Shown piece by piece: positions 36,901 to 48,318 of a stretch of 64,000 nt of DNA (position 1 is the first letter of the stretch; each line of letters opens with the position of its first letter). The stretch is taken from positions 10,576,613 to 10,640,612 of the forward strand of contig NC_133223.1 in NCBI RefSeq assembly GCF_040436345.1, given 5' to 3'. The notes under the pieces were generated by a model. That model did no database searches. It saw only the letters and a list, made by a program, of their open reading frames with translations, and was not told the origin of the DNA. A program made the translations under genes and the position numbers. Source of the DNA: Pagrus major. Taxonomy: Eukaryota; Chordata; Actinopteri; Spariformes; Sparidae.

Positions 36901-39900
36901 GATGGTTTGTCCTGAGGGTGGTGCCAGAAGAGAGGTCATGAGGTCATTTTAAACTAAAGGGTTAATCCTCTGAGAAGAGGAATGTCAATCTTAACATTAA
37001 ATGGTGATGTTATCACAGTAAGAGAAAAATATTGTCTCGGTGGTGGTGCTAAGGAAAGGTCAGAGGGTCACTGGGGTAAGTTGGGACAATGAACATCCAC
37101 AGTAAATTGGAAAAGGACAATAGGTAGTTGAGACTATTGCTCTGGAAGGATGAACTAATTGACCGTGCAATGCTAGAAAGAAGGAAGTTCCTGAATTGCA
37201 GGAAAAATTGCGGTGTAAAGGTATTTGAACTCACCAGATGAGCCACAGCACAAGTGTGATATTTCGAATGTTTGCGGTCCTCAGCAGGTCCAGGAAGTTG
37301 AGGGACTCATCCTTCTGGCTTTTTACTGTTTCAACCTGGGGAGAGACAGACACTGCATTACAATAGCTGCTCTCATTTAGTGTGTGGATCAAGGCTGAGG
37401 TTAGAGGTTACTTACATTGCTTGAGAGGAAGATGACATGTGGAGCTTCCACTTGATTCTCCAGAGCTGCTGACCTCAGCAGGGTTTCTGCTTCCTGCAAA
37501 CGGCCACAAGACACCAACCAGCGTGTAGACTCTGGAACCAGCCTGGTGGACAGATAGACAAATACAAAAATGTGTCCTCTAAAATTTAAGTTAAAAATGA
37601 TTTTGGTGGAAATTGGAGAAGGACTCTAGATCAATCTGGTTCATTCATCTGTGCATTATATACTCATTCTCAGTCATTAAGAGTTAGCACAGCAACAATT
37701 ATTTCATCGTAAGGTAGACAGTAGATAGAGTGCTCATGTAACAAAGTTTTTTCACTCTGTTCTTTCGTCTGACTGAAAGTGTTCTACATGAGTTTCTTTT
37801 GTAGTACGTCAATGCACAAAATTTAGGTTACAAGGGAGAGGTATCATTTCACAGTTGGATCAATTCCTAAATAATAACTTAACACAATATGAAGATATAT
37901 CTTGAGTGTACCGAGATCATCTTACCACCAGAGAGGGATACAGGCCAAGCCTGGCACAGCCATGATCAGTGACAGATATCTCCAGTCCCTGACCAGGTAG
38001 CCAATAGCAGGCAACAGCATCATAGCAGACACGAAGACAAAAGGCAAGACCAGGTTAGAAAAGAAAACTCTGGTCAAACCAGTCAGGGTCTCTGAACCTG
38101 TGCAAAAAAAATAAACTGTGTCAGAGAATTAAATTAAGTGTCCTCATGGACCTGTTTCTGTTGTCAGACTATTGAATAAATATACAATACAGCTAAGACA
38201 GCTCTTTAAGTATTAATACATCATCCAAGTTAGTGAAAGGTTGACAAATGTACAATCATATGACAACCACTAACATCATCCAAGTAGTGAAAGGTTGACA
38301 AGCTGACAATCATTCTTCAGCATTATTGAAGAAATCTCTTTACCCTGTCAACAATACAAGATTTTCTTCAGGGGTTAAAAGCCCTGGCAGTGTATGAAAA
38401 GCCAAAACAGACAGAAGAGGAATTTGACATGTGTCATGGGTATGGACAGTGTGTTTTTCTGTCCTCCAATGAGACTCCATTGAGGTCAACAACAGACCAA
38501 CAACACTACTGCTTACAACCAGTGGAGAGGAGGATAAAAGTCAGCAGTTACAGTATGATCAAGACGAAAAACCCATACCTAATACAAACAGAGCTACGTA
38601 GCCGGCGAGCTGACCCAGGCCAATCATGAAGTAGAGCACGGTAAAGACCGGCCAGGAAGGAGCGAAGGCCAGAGAGATGCTGAAGACACTTTGCATAGCC
38701 ATAGAGCCAAACAGTACAGGCTTCCTACCAAACCTGAAGTTAAAAAATACAAGAGAGAACAGAGAGAATACAAGAATAGAATGGTGTCAGCCACAACAGT
38801 AACATACTGTATAATGGTGTGTATTAAGTAGATAGACACTGAAGTAGGAAGATATTGTTGGTGCCTAGTAGCACGATGGTCATCCATGTTAACAGCAAGC
38901 CATGAAAGCTTCTTGTTTTTGAATGTGCAGGATATGTACATGGTGTAGATTTCTAGATTCTAGGTTAAACATTAAATCATTCAGCTGACAAAACATCAAA
39001 ATTACTTTGTTGAGTATTTGCCATAAATTTCCTTTTTCCACAAACTGTACCAGACCTTCATCTCTTTTAGTCAGTGCTTGGTCAGCTGACAGCTAACTAT
39101 CAGGCATACTTTGGCTAAACATTCTCCCTCTGTTAACTCCATAGTAGCTGAGAGGAGTGGCCAGCTTGAACTGAAACTGAAAAGTACCGGTCAGAGATCC
39201 GTCCAGAGATGAAGCATCCGCTCAGTCCTCCGAAAAAGTAGACAAGAGAGGTCAGAGGCTGTTTCCACTGGTCGCTGCACACCAGGTTAAACTGGAAGAC
39301 AACGGACATATTGACATTCTGCAGCAGACATTAACAAAAGACACATAGACACTGAAATTCAAAGCAAATATGGGAATGAGTCAGGTATTCCTTTGACCTG
39401 GTCTATCTTTGCTTGTTTTTTCTTTTCTTGTACTCATGATTATCCTGAGTCAGTTTGTGCTGAGTCTCTGTTCTTCTCAGTCTTGAGAAGTTTCTGAACT
39501 CATGTTTCCTGCTTGAGCTGATTGGTTCTTCCTCTGATCTCAGTCCACCAGCATCCAGTTTGTCTCAGACCCATTCTAGAGGGTATTACTTCTCTTGGGA
39601 TGGTCCTCCAGTGGCCATCTCCTCCGAGCCCTGCCATCATGAATCAAACTCCCTTGGGCCTGGTCTTCCAGGGCTGGGCCTTATTGTCCTGCTAATCAGA
39701 TTCTGTTCATTTAGCAGTCATATTTGTTGAGACAGTCCTCCAGTGTCCTGTTCCAGTGAGCCCAGTCCTCCAGTGTGCATCTCCTAAGTACCATTTCTCT
39801 TCAGTCCTTCCCCTTGGTGCACTGGTCTTCAGATTCTCAGATTGTGGTCCTACATTCTTAGTCTTGTCTTGTCAGTCAGCTTTCCTAACTCTCTCCGCAC

Positions 39901-42636
39901 TAAAAGGTAACTGTGACTCCTGTTACTCTGTGCTATGACTACCACAGCAAGCCGAGTGCAAGGTTCAGATAAGTTATTTACAAGGAAAACTGTTAAAAAC
40001 TAACTTGCATCGAGGGGTATACTTCTGTTTGCATTAAAGTAATATTGTATACAAACTGCGGTTTGCATTTTTATATTATTATGTTAATAATGGAAATAAA
40101 GACCTAACATTTTCAGAAATATTGCACTTTCTTGTAGTACTTGAACGCTGAAGTGGCCCTCCTACGAGATGACAAATGAGACCCCTGCCTTAGAGCCAGG
40201 TCCTCCACCATGTAACTCCAGTGACCCCAGTGCTGCAGTGCCCTGCTTCTCAGAACCTGGTTCTTCATTATCCAAAATCTTATAGGCAGTCCTCCAGTGT
40301 CTGGTGCCTCCAAGCCAGGTCTGTAGTGTCCAGCTCTTCAGTCTGGTCCTCCAGCATCTGGTCCCCTCCTGTCCAGACAGCCTCCAAGTTGCCTGGTTTT
40401 AGCTGGGCTGTGGCGTCAGCTTGCCTCTGGACTGTTTTTTCTCCTGTGGGCTGGGCTGTCCTCCTGAGCTGTTCTTGTGCCAAAAGTTTGCTTACCCAGT
40501 GATGATATGCCTTACAAATGGAAATAGACCTAATGCCTCAAAGGATTACAAGTACATAAATCACATTGTGTTGGGGAGTGTGATTGCTGTGATTCCCTCA
40601 GTCTGCGCCTCACTGCCAAGTTTTCATGGTATTTGAGCCCTCCTTGTTTTCTTGACTGTCTGTTTACATGCATTCTTTCCTATGACTCAAACTCTGTGTA
40701 TGAAGACTTTCCGCTGTTTCTGACATTTTCCGTCAAAGTTGTGACTGTAGAGCCTCATTTAGCTCAAAATGTTTGAAAACTTTGAGAAGTGCATTGGGAC
40801 AGAGAGGTAGCCTGGTCCAGGAGAGCACAGCCTTTGTTTTTATTTAACTTTTGGGATAAAAAGTGACTTTAACTTCACTCTCACCTGTCTACAGCAACGA
40901 GCTGCAAGGGTCCACCATATACTACAATTCTAAATTGAGGGGATATACATTTTACCTCATGACAGTACAGAGAGAAGATGGCAAAAAGAAAAGATACTGC
41001 AGGACATCAGAATGAGTATCTGGTGAGGGACCAAACTGAACACAATTTCATGTTGAAATGAGGTCTCTCCTCTTAATGTTTTACAACAGAAACTGTTTAG
41101 ACAAGTCTGAATTTGTATTTAACATGATGGAGTCTAAACAGTAACATAGGGTAGACGGGGGTGGGGGTGTACCTCAGTCACTACAGTAGAATGGTAGTAC
41201 TCTGTACTGTAGTTCCATCCATCTTTACAGCCCTCCTGCTTCAGACTGGAGAGGAGGATCTCTGGACTCGATCCCAGTGCGGATAGGTTGTGGACCAATT
41301 CCAGACTTCCAAGTGTAGACAGATTCTGCACCTGGTCCAGCTTGTACCGGCTACAACTGCTCCTCTCTGGCTGCTCTGCCACCTGCTGAAAAGGAAATGA
41401 AAATGATTGATTTTTATCAATGATTTATTCAAACTTGTGCTGCATGGCACCATCATGCACCCAGGGCAAATGACTGGGATTTAGATTTCTTCAGTCTGAG
41501 GTTCTGTAATTGTCGTACTTATAAGACAACGTAAAAGTTCAACTGATGCTGCAAACAGTAGGGGAGTCCTTTATCAAGTCGTTAATTTGATTTCATTGAA
41601 AAGACTAACCTTGCAACCAAGTTATTAGTTAGAGTTGGGTTTCCCAACTCATCAAAAACTGACGCTTTGGGATTGTAGGACGGGTTGGCCGCCATTCCAA
41701 AGCATCATTATTTAACGAGTTGGGAATGAGACTCAAAAATCAACCTTTCTTACAAATAGCACCTTTAAAGTGATTTAAAGTGATTTAAAGAGATTTCCAA
41801 ATGATCCGATTCTTTTCAACGGCTCTTTGGTATTAACAAAGTGGACCGAGTCATACTTGGTGAAAGCTGTACTTTTTTATCATTGTGCCAAAATGTCACT
41901 GTCTGCACTAAATCCACTTCCCTATATGTAAACAGTGAGATTATTAAGTGTAGCATGAATTGCATTCAAGGCAAGACAACTTTATTTACACAACAAAGCA
42001 GAGGGAATATGTTGCCACACTGTGTAATGTTTACAGACATTAGGTCTGGCAATAAGAGTACTTTAGTGCTGCTAAGCTTAAACCCAGTCCACATATTCAA
42101 AATGAAATTATATTGGTGCAATGTAAGTTTGAATCTGATCCAAATCCTACCCTATCATTATTCTCAGGATTATTTCACAAAGAAAGCTAGTCACCCGACC
42201 CCCTTTAAAAAAGAATAGAGAAAAGAATGATGAGCCGTTCTTTGACAACTAGCGGAAACAAATAGAGCCTGGTTTGCTTCACAAAGCTGTAATTTCCATC
42301 AGGCTAAAGAAGTGACAACTGTCCGATGGTGAATAAAAAGTCTAAATTGAGGCATTTAATAATATTTTTCTCTTTCACAGTTACTCCACTTGAACGGGCC
42401 TGGTTCCAAATCCAGCTGGTTCTGACCTGTGTGGGGATGCTCGCCTGGATCCAGTCCTGGCTCAGGTTGCTGTGGGTTGGGATGTGGCAGTGGTGTGGGG
42501 GACTAGCCAGCAGGAACATCATGGACAGGGTTTGATATCCAAATGGAACGGAGGTGAGACAGAGCAGTAAGGTGACTCTCCTCTGGAACGGACCCCAGGT
42601 CCCCAGGAACGCCACTGACGCCTCGTAGTCCTGCAT
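33305..42636 (-). CDS. slc22a4/slc22a5-like: OCTN-type solute carrier family 22 transporter, complete, 11 exons
   Basis: Exons: 42636-42427, 41382-41173, 39291-39188, 38733-38579, 38097-37926, 37542-37416, 37335-37235, 36777-36563, 35180-34998, 34095-33960 and 33398-33305. They total 1707 nt and 568 aa. Exon sizes 104/155/172/127/101/215/183/136 match those I recall for SLC22A4/A5, where one exon covers the first two here. The protein opens [20 protein letters not shown], has a glycosylatable extracellular loop (NLS, NLS, NLS, NYS) and carries the MFS signature SGRISDRFGRKP. It continues with [25 protein letters not shown] and [17 protein letters not shown]. This is a 12-helix plasma-membrane carrier for organic cations or carnitine in the family; the substrate here is not provable. 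Exon 10 uses the acceptor before 34095, which gives exactly 136 nt; an upstream AG (34147) would add 17 residues. A second first exon lies upstream. Confidence 0.92.
33554..33591. repeat. Inverted repeat, 13-bp perfect arms, 12-base loop
   Basis: The arms AAGTGCTGTATCA and TGATACAGCACTT pair perfectly, and G-U and Watson-Crick pairs extend the stem by about five more positions. It lies in the last slc22 intron, about 160 bases from the terminal exon. Confidence 0.85.
33863..33936. repeat. (CA)n microsatellite
   Basis: The run is about 37 units long. In the slc22 transcript it reads (TG)n, about 24 bases after the donor of the exon ending at 33960. Confidence 0.95.
34459..34543. repeat. Dispersed repeat in slc22 introns, copy 1
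   Basis: TATTATCTTAATAATGGAAA through GAAGTGGCCCTCCTAC recurs at 40073-40170 in the same orientation with small indels. The family is unknown. Confidence 0.75.
39430..40480. repeat. Degenerate GTCCTCCAGTG-rich stretch in slc22 intron 2
   Basis: Variants of TGGTCCTCCAGTG, AGTCCTCCAGTGTC and GGTCTTCCAGGG recur about a dozen times between 39595 and 40400 at irregular spacing. They are interrupted by the dispersed repeat copy at 40073-40170. It looks like a decayed minisatellite. Confidence 0.6.
40073..40170. repeat. Dispersed repeat in slc22 introns, copy 2
   Basis: This is the partner of 34459-34543. It shares AATAATGGAAATA, AGAAATATTGC and CTGAAGTGGCCCTCCTAC. Confidence 0.75.
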
Positions 42637-43080
42637 TTTACTGGACTCTATTCTACTTTATTTTTACTGTTACTGTTTTTACAATAGATGTATAAAACAG
42701 CTAAATTTATATGACAACAATAAGTACCAATACCTTCTGTTACTCTAAATACAACTACAGATACAATTCTCCCTCCCACCTATGAATACTATAATAAGTA
42801 GAAGTATTAAGTCTCTCTGAATACAAATACTGTTAATACTCCTGATGCAGCAATGTCAGTCCCTCTCTGCAGGATCTTTATGGGGCTTCACACCTCCTTT
42901 ATCCACCTTTCCTCCTCCTCCTTGTCACAACTCCTCATGATGTCAGAAATGGACAAAGAGCAGGGCAGAGATAAACATAGTGTCCCTTTTAAAAAGGTAA
43001 CTGATTATTGGGACTATATTAAGTAAAATGTCCTGGTGAGGTTAGAGAGTAAACCAAAGCTCTGAAAACATACAGTATGA
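42422..43080 (-). repeat. Segmental duplication, copy A (slc22 exon 1 plus upstream flank)
   Basis: This is homologous to 46297-47015. Similarity covers the coding exon, the start-codon flank (TGCATTTTACTGGACTCTAT on the plus strand) and several hundred bases of upstream DNA, to about GTGAGGTT-GAGAGTAAAC and AAGCTCTGAAAACA. On the intron side similarity stops within a few bases of the splice donor. Confidence 0.85.
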
Positions 43081-45121
43081 TTAAATAAAGCTGGTACTAA
43101 AAACTGTGTTTATATCATTCGTATTTAACACACGAGACAATATTAATGCATTATGTGGTTTTCAAATGTTTCACATGTGAAATAAAAGAAATCACACGTG
43201 AAATGCATTTTAAAATGGCATACTGTATTAACATTGACATCAGCTCGAGAGTCCCATCTGTGTAGCTCCTGAAGTTTGAAAACACCACAGCGATCATCTG
43301 CCTCATCTCAGACAGTAACAATTCTGCATACAGATGGGAGATTTAACTAGGGGCGCCTATTTGAGGACACTGGACCTAGCTGGGATCTCTGTCAGGGGTC
43401 CTCATTTGCTTCTGTCTCGTTTTCTTCTCTAAAAACTCTTCGCACAGAGTTTTGACGTATAGTAAAGTGAATAAGTTGTTTACAGTTTTAGTTTGTTTTA
43501 GAGCCACACAGTACCATAAAGTTAGGTTTTTCAACATGAACTTTGTTAAATGGTCAGGAAACCATTTTTTTACGGATTTTTTTATTTATTTAGAAGAAAA
43601 TAAAGACTTATGTGTTAACGTGTGTTTCATCCTATGTCAGGTGTCGAGTTTACAAAGCCAATCCTCACATTCATTTGATTGAGTGTAATGTGTTAAGGCT
43701 GTGGCACTGCAGACTGCAGGCGGTACCAGCTGCAGCAATACACTTAGAAAATAATCAACTTTGGAGAAAAGCAACCTGGTATCACATTGCAGTATCCAAT
43801 AATGTAGGCGATCAGATGAGCAGCATTAATGACCACAAATACAACAGAGTGTAACATGATGTTTCACGTGTAGTCACTCAGTTTGGTCTTGTGCACCAGC
43901 TGAAAACCCACTGTGATAATATGCCTCAAATCCTGGTTGTCTATTGTAGGTAAATGTGTTTTTTTAATCTGTGGCTGTAGACCAACTCATAGGGCCGGCA
44001 AACTAGTAGCAAAGCAACATAGATGCTTCCCTGTTCTCTAATGGCGGTTGGCAAAGTGTTTTCATCTCCTGGAATCTTCTGGTGTTAAACAAAACAGGAC
44101 ACACAGGAGGACACTCCTGTTTGTCACACAAACAGGAGATGGAATGACTCCTACACCAGCGCACAACCCTGTGATTAATTGTCAGAAATAGGGCTTAAAC
44201 CCAGAAAAAATTAGTTTTCGCACCACATTTTGGGGGAAAAGACAGAATGTGCAGTGTTGGCTGCTAAATGTGTCACTGCCTCTCACAACAAAAGAGGAAA
44301 ACAAGAGAAAAAAATACTTGTATCATATTTTTTCTTACCACCACCACCTCCTTTTATTTGTTCTTTTATGCTAATCTCCTTCCTTATTTTTCATAATTCT
44401 GATTGAGCCCTCCAATATGCTGTAAATTTTTTTCCTATCATTTGCAGATTTGGAGAAAGTCTTTCATGCTTATATTTCCTTATATAAGATACCCTGTCAG
44501 TTTTTAACTTTTTCATTATTTGGTGCCACAGAACAGGAAAAAACAGTGTGTCCAGTAAATGATCAAACCAGTTAAAAGCTTCCAGTGCAGTCCAGTTTTC
44601 TCTCTAAGGACACCCCAGCCTGAGGTACCCACAGCAGAACCAGTTTGTTCAGGCCAGACTATGACTAAGGGTTATTCTTTTACTTCAGATGATCTTGAAG
44701 CTGTGTACAAAGACTTTTGCTGGTATACAAAAAAAAAAAAATCTAACTTTGACTTTCTCAGGGCTTACAGCTTAATTAACCCTTCGGTCAAATGTCTGAT
44801 CTATCCCTTATCAGTTCTTAGAAACACAGTCTGCTGATTGTGAATAACTAGAATAAGGAGGATGAGAGGGAGCAGTTTCCCATCAGGGCTCACTGTGTTA
44901 TCCTTTCAAGGCTGTGCGTTTAACTTATTTTCAAAGTGTTGAAAATAAGTGGAAAACACTTTCTGTTGAGGGGTATTGGGTCAGAGATTGTATTGTCTGT
45001 AGTTTGTTGGATGTTTCAGTTTCAGTTATTGCAGCTCTTCTTCATATTAATCTTTCCCACTGTCCACACGTTTTCTAGGTCAAACCAGCTTTAGTGTGAC
45101 AGATTTCAACAACATGTGCTT

Positions 45122-45611
45122 TAGGGGTGTAACAATACATCGATCTGTATTGATACATCGATTCAATGAGCAACAATCCAATAGCATCGATGCAAAGTGA
45201 AAACATTGATCCTTATCGCCTCCATCGTTAAGATATGCCTTTATTTTGAAATTCCCATGGCACGTCTGTGTCACTGTTTCCGTCCATACGCAGCTCTTTT
45301 CTATACAGTGCTTTCTTTTTATTAAAAAGAATAGATTGATTTCCATTTAAATGTCTGGGACCATTGATAAAATCATATTTCCACTGAAGAGTTCAGTAAT
45401 AAAACTGTCAAATCATATTTAAGTTGTTTTTTGTGAGTTATTATAAATGTAACTGATTGTGTTGAATGGGCATATGATATCATCTCAGGCCCCTGTATCA
45501 AATCAAATTGAAATTGTATCGTGGCAGACTTTGTGATATCGGCAAATATCGTATCGTCCAAAGAATCGATATAATATCGTATTGTGATGAAACTTGCGAT
45601 TTACACGCCTA
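45122..45611. mobile_element. hAT-like MITE, 490 bp
   Basis: The ends TAGGGGTGTAAC and TTTACACGCCTA are imperfect inverted repeats. The flanks ATGTGCTT (45114-45121) and ATATGCTT (45612-45619) match at 7 of 8 bases, the target-site length of hAT transposons. The subterminal sequence is rich in ATCGAT/ATATCG motifs on both sides. There is no transposase, so it is non-autonomous. Confidence 0.75.
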
Positions 45612-45639
45612 ATATGCTTTGGGAGATGAGGTGAGCGTT

Positions 45640-45960
45640 ATTAGCCACCAGGTTTTGAAAAGCATACTGCTGTTCTAGCATTGCATTCCTATAACACTGA
45701 TGGACTCATTAATTAAAGAGAAATGATCAAAATCGATACAGCCGAACCAGATATACCATCTTTTCTATTCCACACATTACCCACAATGCATCTTAGCCAC
45801 TGAGTGACATCACTGGAGGCAGTTTATCAGATTACATGCAGCTTACTCTGGAGCCACAAAAGGTTTTTTACTACTTTTTTCACATATGCAGTCGCAGTCC
45901 CAAAGGTCTGTAAACACACTTTAATGTATGTAAAATTGGTGGCATAACCCTTTAATACCC
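45640..45960. repeat. Interspersed repeat family R1, copy B
   Basis: It aligns with 51690-52030: AGGTTTTGAAAAGCAT, TTACCCACA-TGCA, GAGTGACATCACTGGAGGCA, GGAGCCACAAAAGGTTTTTT and GTAAACACACTTTAATGT. It is also similar to 4785-4995. It sits directly after the MITE at 45122-45611. Confidence 0.8.
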
Positions 45961-46296
45961 CTTTTACACTGGACTTAAATCCCACTAACATCTGGCTTTT
46001 GTCTTCAATGGGAAAGGTCATAATCTACATTCATTCTGGTGTTTATAGACTCTGCAGTAGTCCCAATATTTATCAGCTCGGCAACTTTTTTCCATAAAAA
46101 ACACCTACATGATGCCCACAAATGTCCTGAACACAGCAAAACAATAAGAAAATAGACAGGGTCTCTGCAGATAGACATGCCACACACCTAGGAGGCCATA
46201 AGTAGTGATTGAGAGATATTATTTTTATATGACTCATATAACTCATATTGACTCATATAAAATCTTTAGGAAAATTCTGCATAGTCACCTCTAATA

Positions 46297-47015
46297 CTGA
46301 CCTGCACTGGAATGCTTGCCCAGATCCAGTCCTGGCTCAGGTTGCTGTAGGTTGGTATGTGGCAGTAGTGTGAGGGACTAGCCAGCAGGAACATCATGGA
46401 CAGGGTTTGATATCCAAATGGAATGGAGGTGAGACAGAGCAGGAAGGAGACTCTCCTCTGGAACGGTCCCCAGGTCCCCAGGAACGCCACCGACACCTCG
46501 TAGTCCTGCATTTTACTGGACTCTATTCTACTTTATTCTATTCTATGTTATTTTACCTTCCACCTGCTTCAATACAATAGAGGCAAAAACAACCACTGTA
46601 TTGGCAATATTACAGCAATAAGTAAAAAAAACCTTCACTATGGGTTACTATGAGTACAGTGACTACAACTACAATTCCTCCACCTATGTGTGCTGCACTA
46701 AGTACAAATGTTAAATCTCTGAATACATATACGGCTAATACTCAGCAGTGTCAGCTTCTCTATGTAGGATCTCTCTGGGGCTCCTTTATCCCAAGCAAGT
46801 CAAATGAGCTCCTCCACCAAGTCTGTGCTCATACTGCAACTACTTGTTACAACTCTTCATGTTGGGAAAAACAACCCTTCTTATCAGAAATGGAGAGCAG
46901 GGCAGGAGGAAACACTGTGTCCCTTTAAAAGGTAAACTTCATGATTGGGACTAAATGAAGCAAACTGGCCTGGTGAGGTTTGAGAGTAAACTAAAGCTCT
47001 GAAAACAAACAGTTT
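46297..47015 (-). repeat. Segmental duplication, copy B (slc22 exon 1 plus upstream flank)
   Basis: This is the partner of 42422-43080, about 3.9 kb upstream in transcript sense. The non-coding part is more diverged (indels) than the exon, which suggests the coding part has been constrained since duplication. Confidence 0.85.
46302..46511 (-). CDS. slc22a4/slc22a5-like: Duplicate slc22 first coding exon (alternative exon 1B)
   Basis: This 210-nt open exon encodes 70 residues beginning [20 protein letters not shown]. Of these, 61 match exon 1A (42636-42427). It starts with ATG in the same AAAATGC context and ends at donor GTCAGT in phase 0, exactly as 1A does, so it could splice to the same exon 2 (41382). 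No stop or frameshift is present. It encodes the cytosolic N-terminus, the first membrane helix and the start of the glycosylated loop (NLS). Changes lie mainly in and after the helix (A6V, T22S, L23F, V30I, P47S, H49Y, H55Y, Q64W, T69V). It is either a functional alternative first exon with its own promoter or a relic of a partial tandem duplication. The open frame favours recent or ongoing use. Confidence 0.7.
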
Positions 47016-47039
47016 GAATTGATCACAGTACGAATTTAT

Positions 47040-47500
47040 CAATGTGACCTCTTGTGTCCACTAGGTGCTAGCGAACACTCACTAATTACATGTTAGGTTG
47101 GAGTATATCAAGAGTGGAGTGCACCATGAAAATTAAGGTAAATCAAAGAATGATTGTCACAACTGGCTTACTTCCTGTTGCCAGTAGGTGGTGCAATGAC
47201 TATACCTCCTATATAGTATTATGGGTGGGGACCTGATCAGCAATGTGAAATTTGGAAAATAATGCACCATTTAAACAGAAGCTATAACAATTTCCTGTTT
47301 TATGGTGAATCATTGATATTGGCCATGGCCACACCACGCTGTTCAATATACAATGTTTGTTAAAGTACAACACGTCACGCAAGATACTCACGTGTTCCAC
47401 ATTTAGTACATGTTTGTGAAAGTAGTCCCAGGGGCTTTTAGGGGGCGCTAGTGAGCCATTTTACCCCGCCCATCGCCAAAATTCTTAATTCCCCTCATAT
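47040..47500. repeat. Probable fish interspersed repeat
   Basis: Phrases such as CTTCCTGTTGCCAGTAGGTG, TTTCCTGTTTTATGGTGAAT and GGGGGCGCTAGTGAGCCATT match by memory a repeat that is abundant in teleost genomes. Its class is uncertain. Confidence 0.45.
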
Positions 47501-48117
47501 TTGATTTTTCTCACATGTTGACATCTCAAGGCTGTAATATCAAGTTATTTAATGTATTCTTGTTGACTTAAATGAAGCAATGGTTGATCTGATCATGAAG
47601 TAAATCAGTCAGTCTAAGTCAGTGATATAAAGATATACAGTGGAAATAATGGAAGACTGACGTCGGATGTTTCGCAGTTTTTTAATTAAAACAAATAAAA
47701 CAAAGTTACAGAAATGAAATGATGAGGAGAGAAATAATCTCAACCTGACAAGTTTATCTTTGCATATTTGCATCATTATAATCGTCATCATAAAAAAACC
47801 AACAAGCCCAGAGAATAAATGCTTTACACGCAGGAGTGGGCGGAGGTTCTCTGGAGCAGGAAGTATTTCTTCTCAACAAGGAAGATTGAACACCGCTGCT
47901 CTCAGCTCTGATCAAAAGGAAGTATCTATTTTTAAGTCTAAACATCTTGGCGATCCAATTTATCAATTCACCTGTCTCCATTCAGGACAATCTCTGACAC
48001 CTCAATAGCCGCTGGCACAAATAACTTTCCAACTAAACTATTTGCAGTAAGCAATTAACTTGAATGTACCAGTTGTTTATAAACAACTGTCTGGTACAGA
48101 GTGGCATCTGGTGTGCA

Positions 48118-48318
48118 CAGGCCTGGCGCCAGGACGAAGTGACTGAAGGGACTGTTAAAAATTTGGAGGGGGCGGAGTCTCTATGTCTGTCTCAAACTGT
48201 TAACTCAAAGCTTACTTATCGACTAATCACAGCAGAGCGCACAGCAGAATGTCTCTCCCTGTGATGTTGCAACTGAGGGGGCTCAGTCCCCTCATGCCCC
48301 TGTGTGACGCCAGGTCTG
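48118..48318. mobile_element. hAT-like MITE, 201 bp
   Basis: The ends CAGGCCTGGCGCCA and TGACGCCAGGTCTG are inverted copies with two mismatches and start with the CAG typical of many hAT elements. The flanks GGTGTGCA (48110-48117) and GGTGTGCC (48319-48326) match at 7 of 8 bases. The interior is non-coding. This is a non-autonomous copy. Confidence 0.8.

Larger units (their letters stand above)
43081..46296. other. DNA between the two slc22 first exons
   Basis: I searched this 3.2 kb for slc22 exons 2-11 on the minus strand and saw none, so the duplication does not include a second transporter body. It holds a MITE (45122-45611), repeat copy R1-B and a short hairpin near 44921-44948 (arms ACTTATTTTCA and TGAAAATAAGT). 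Confidence 0.6.

Noticed and set aside
43081-46296. Possibility of a complete second slc22 gene behind exon 1B
   Set aside because: No sequence resembling exons 2-11 occurs between the two first exons, so only exon 1 and its upstream region appear to be duplicated.
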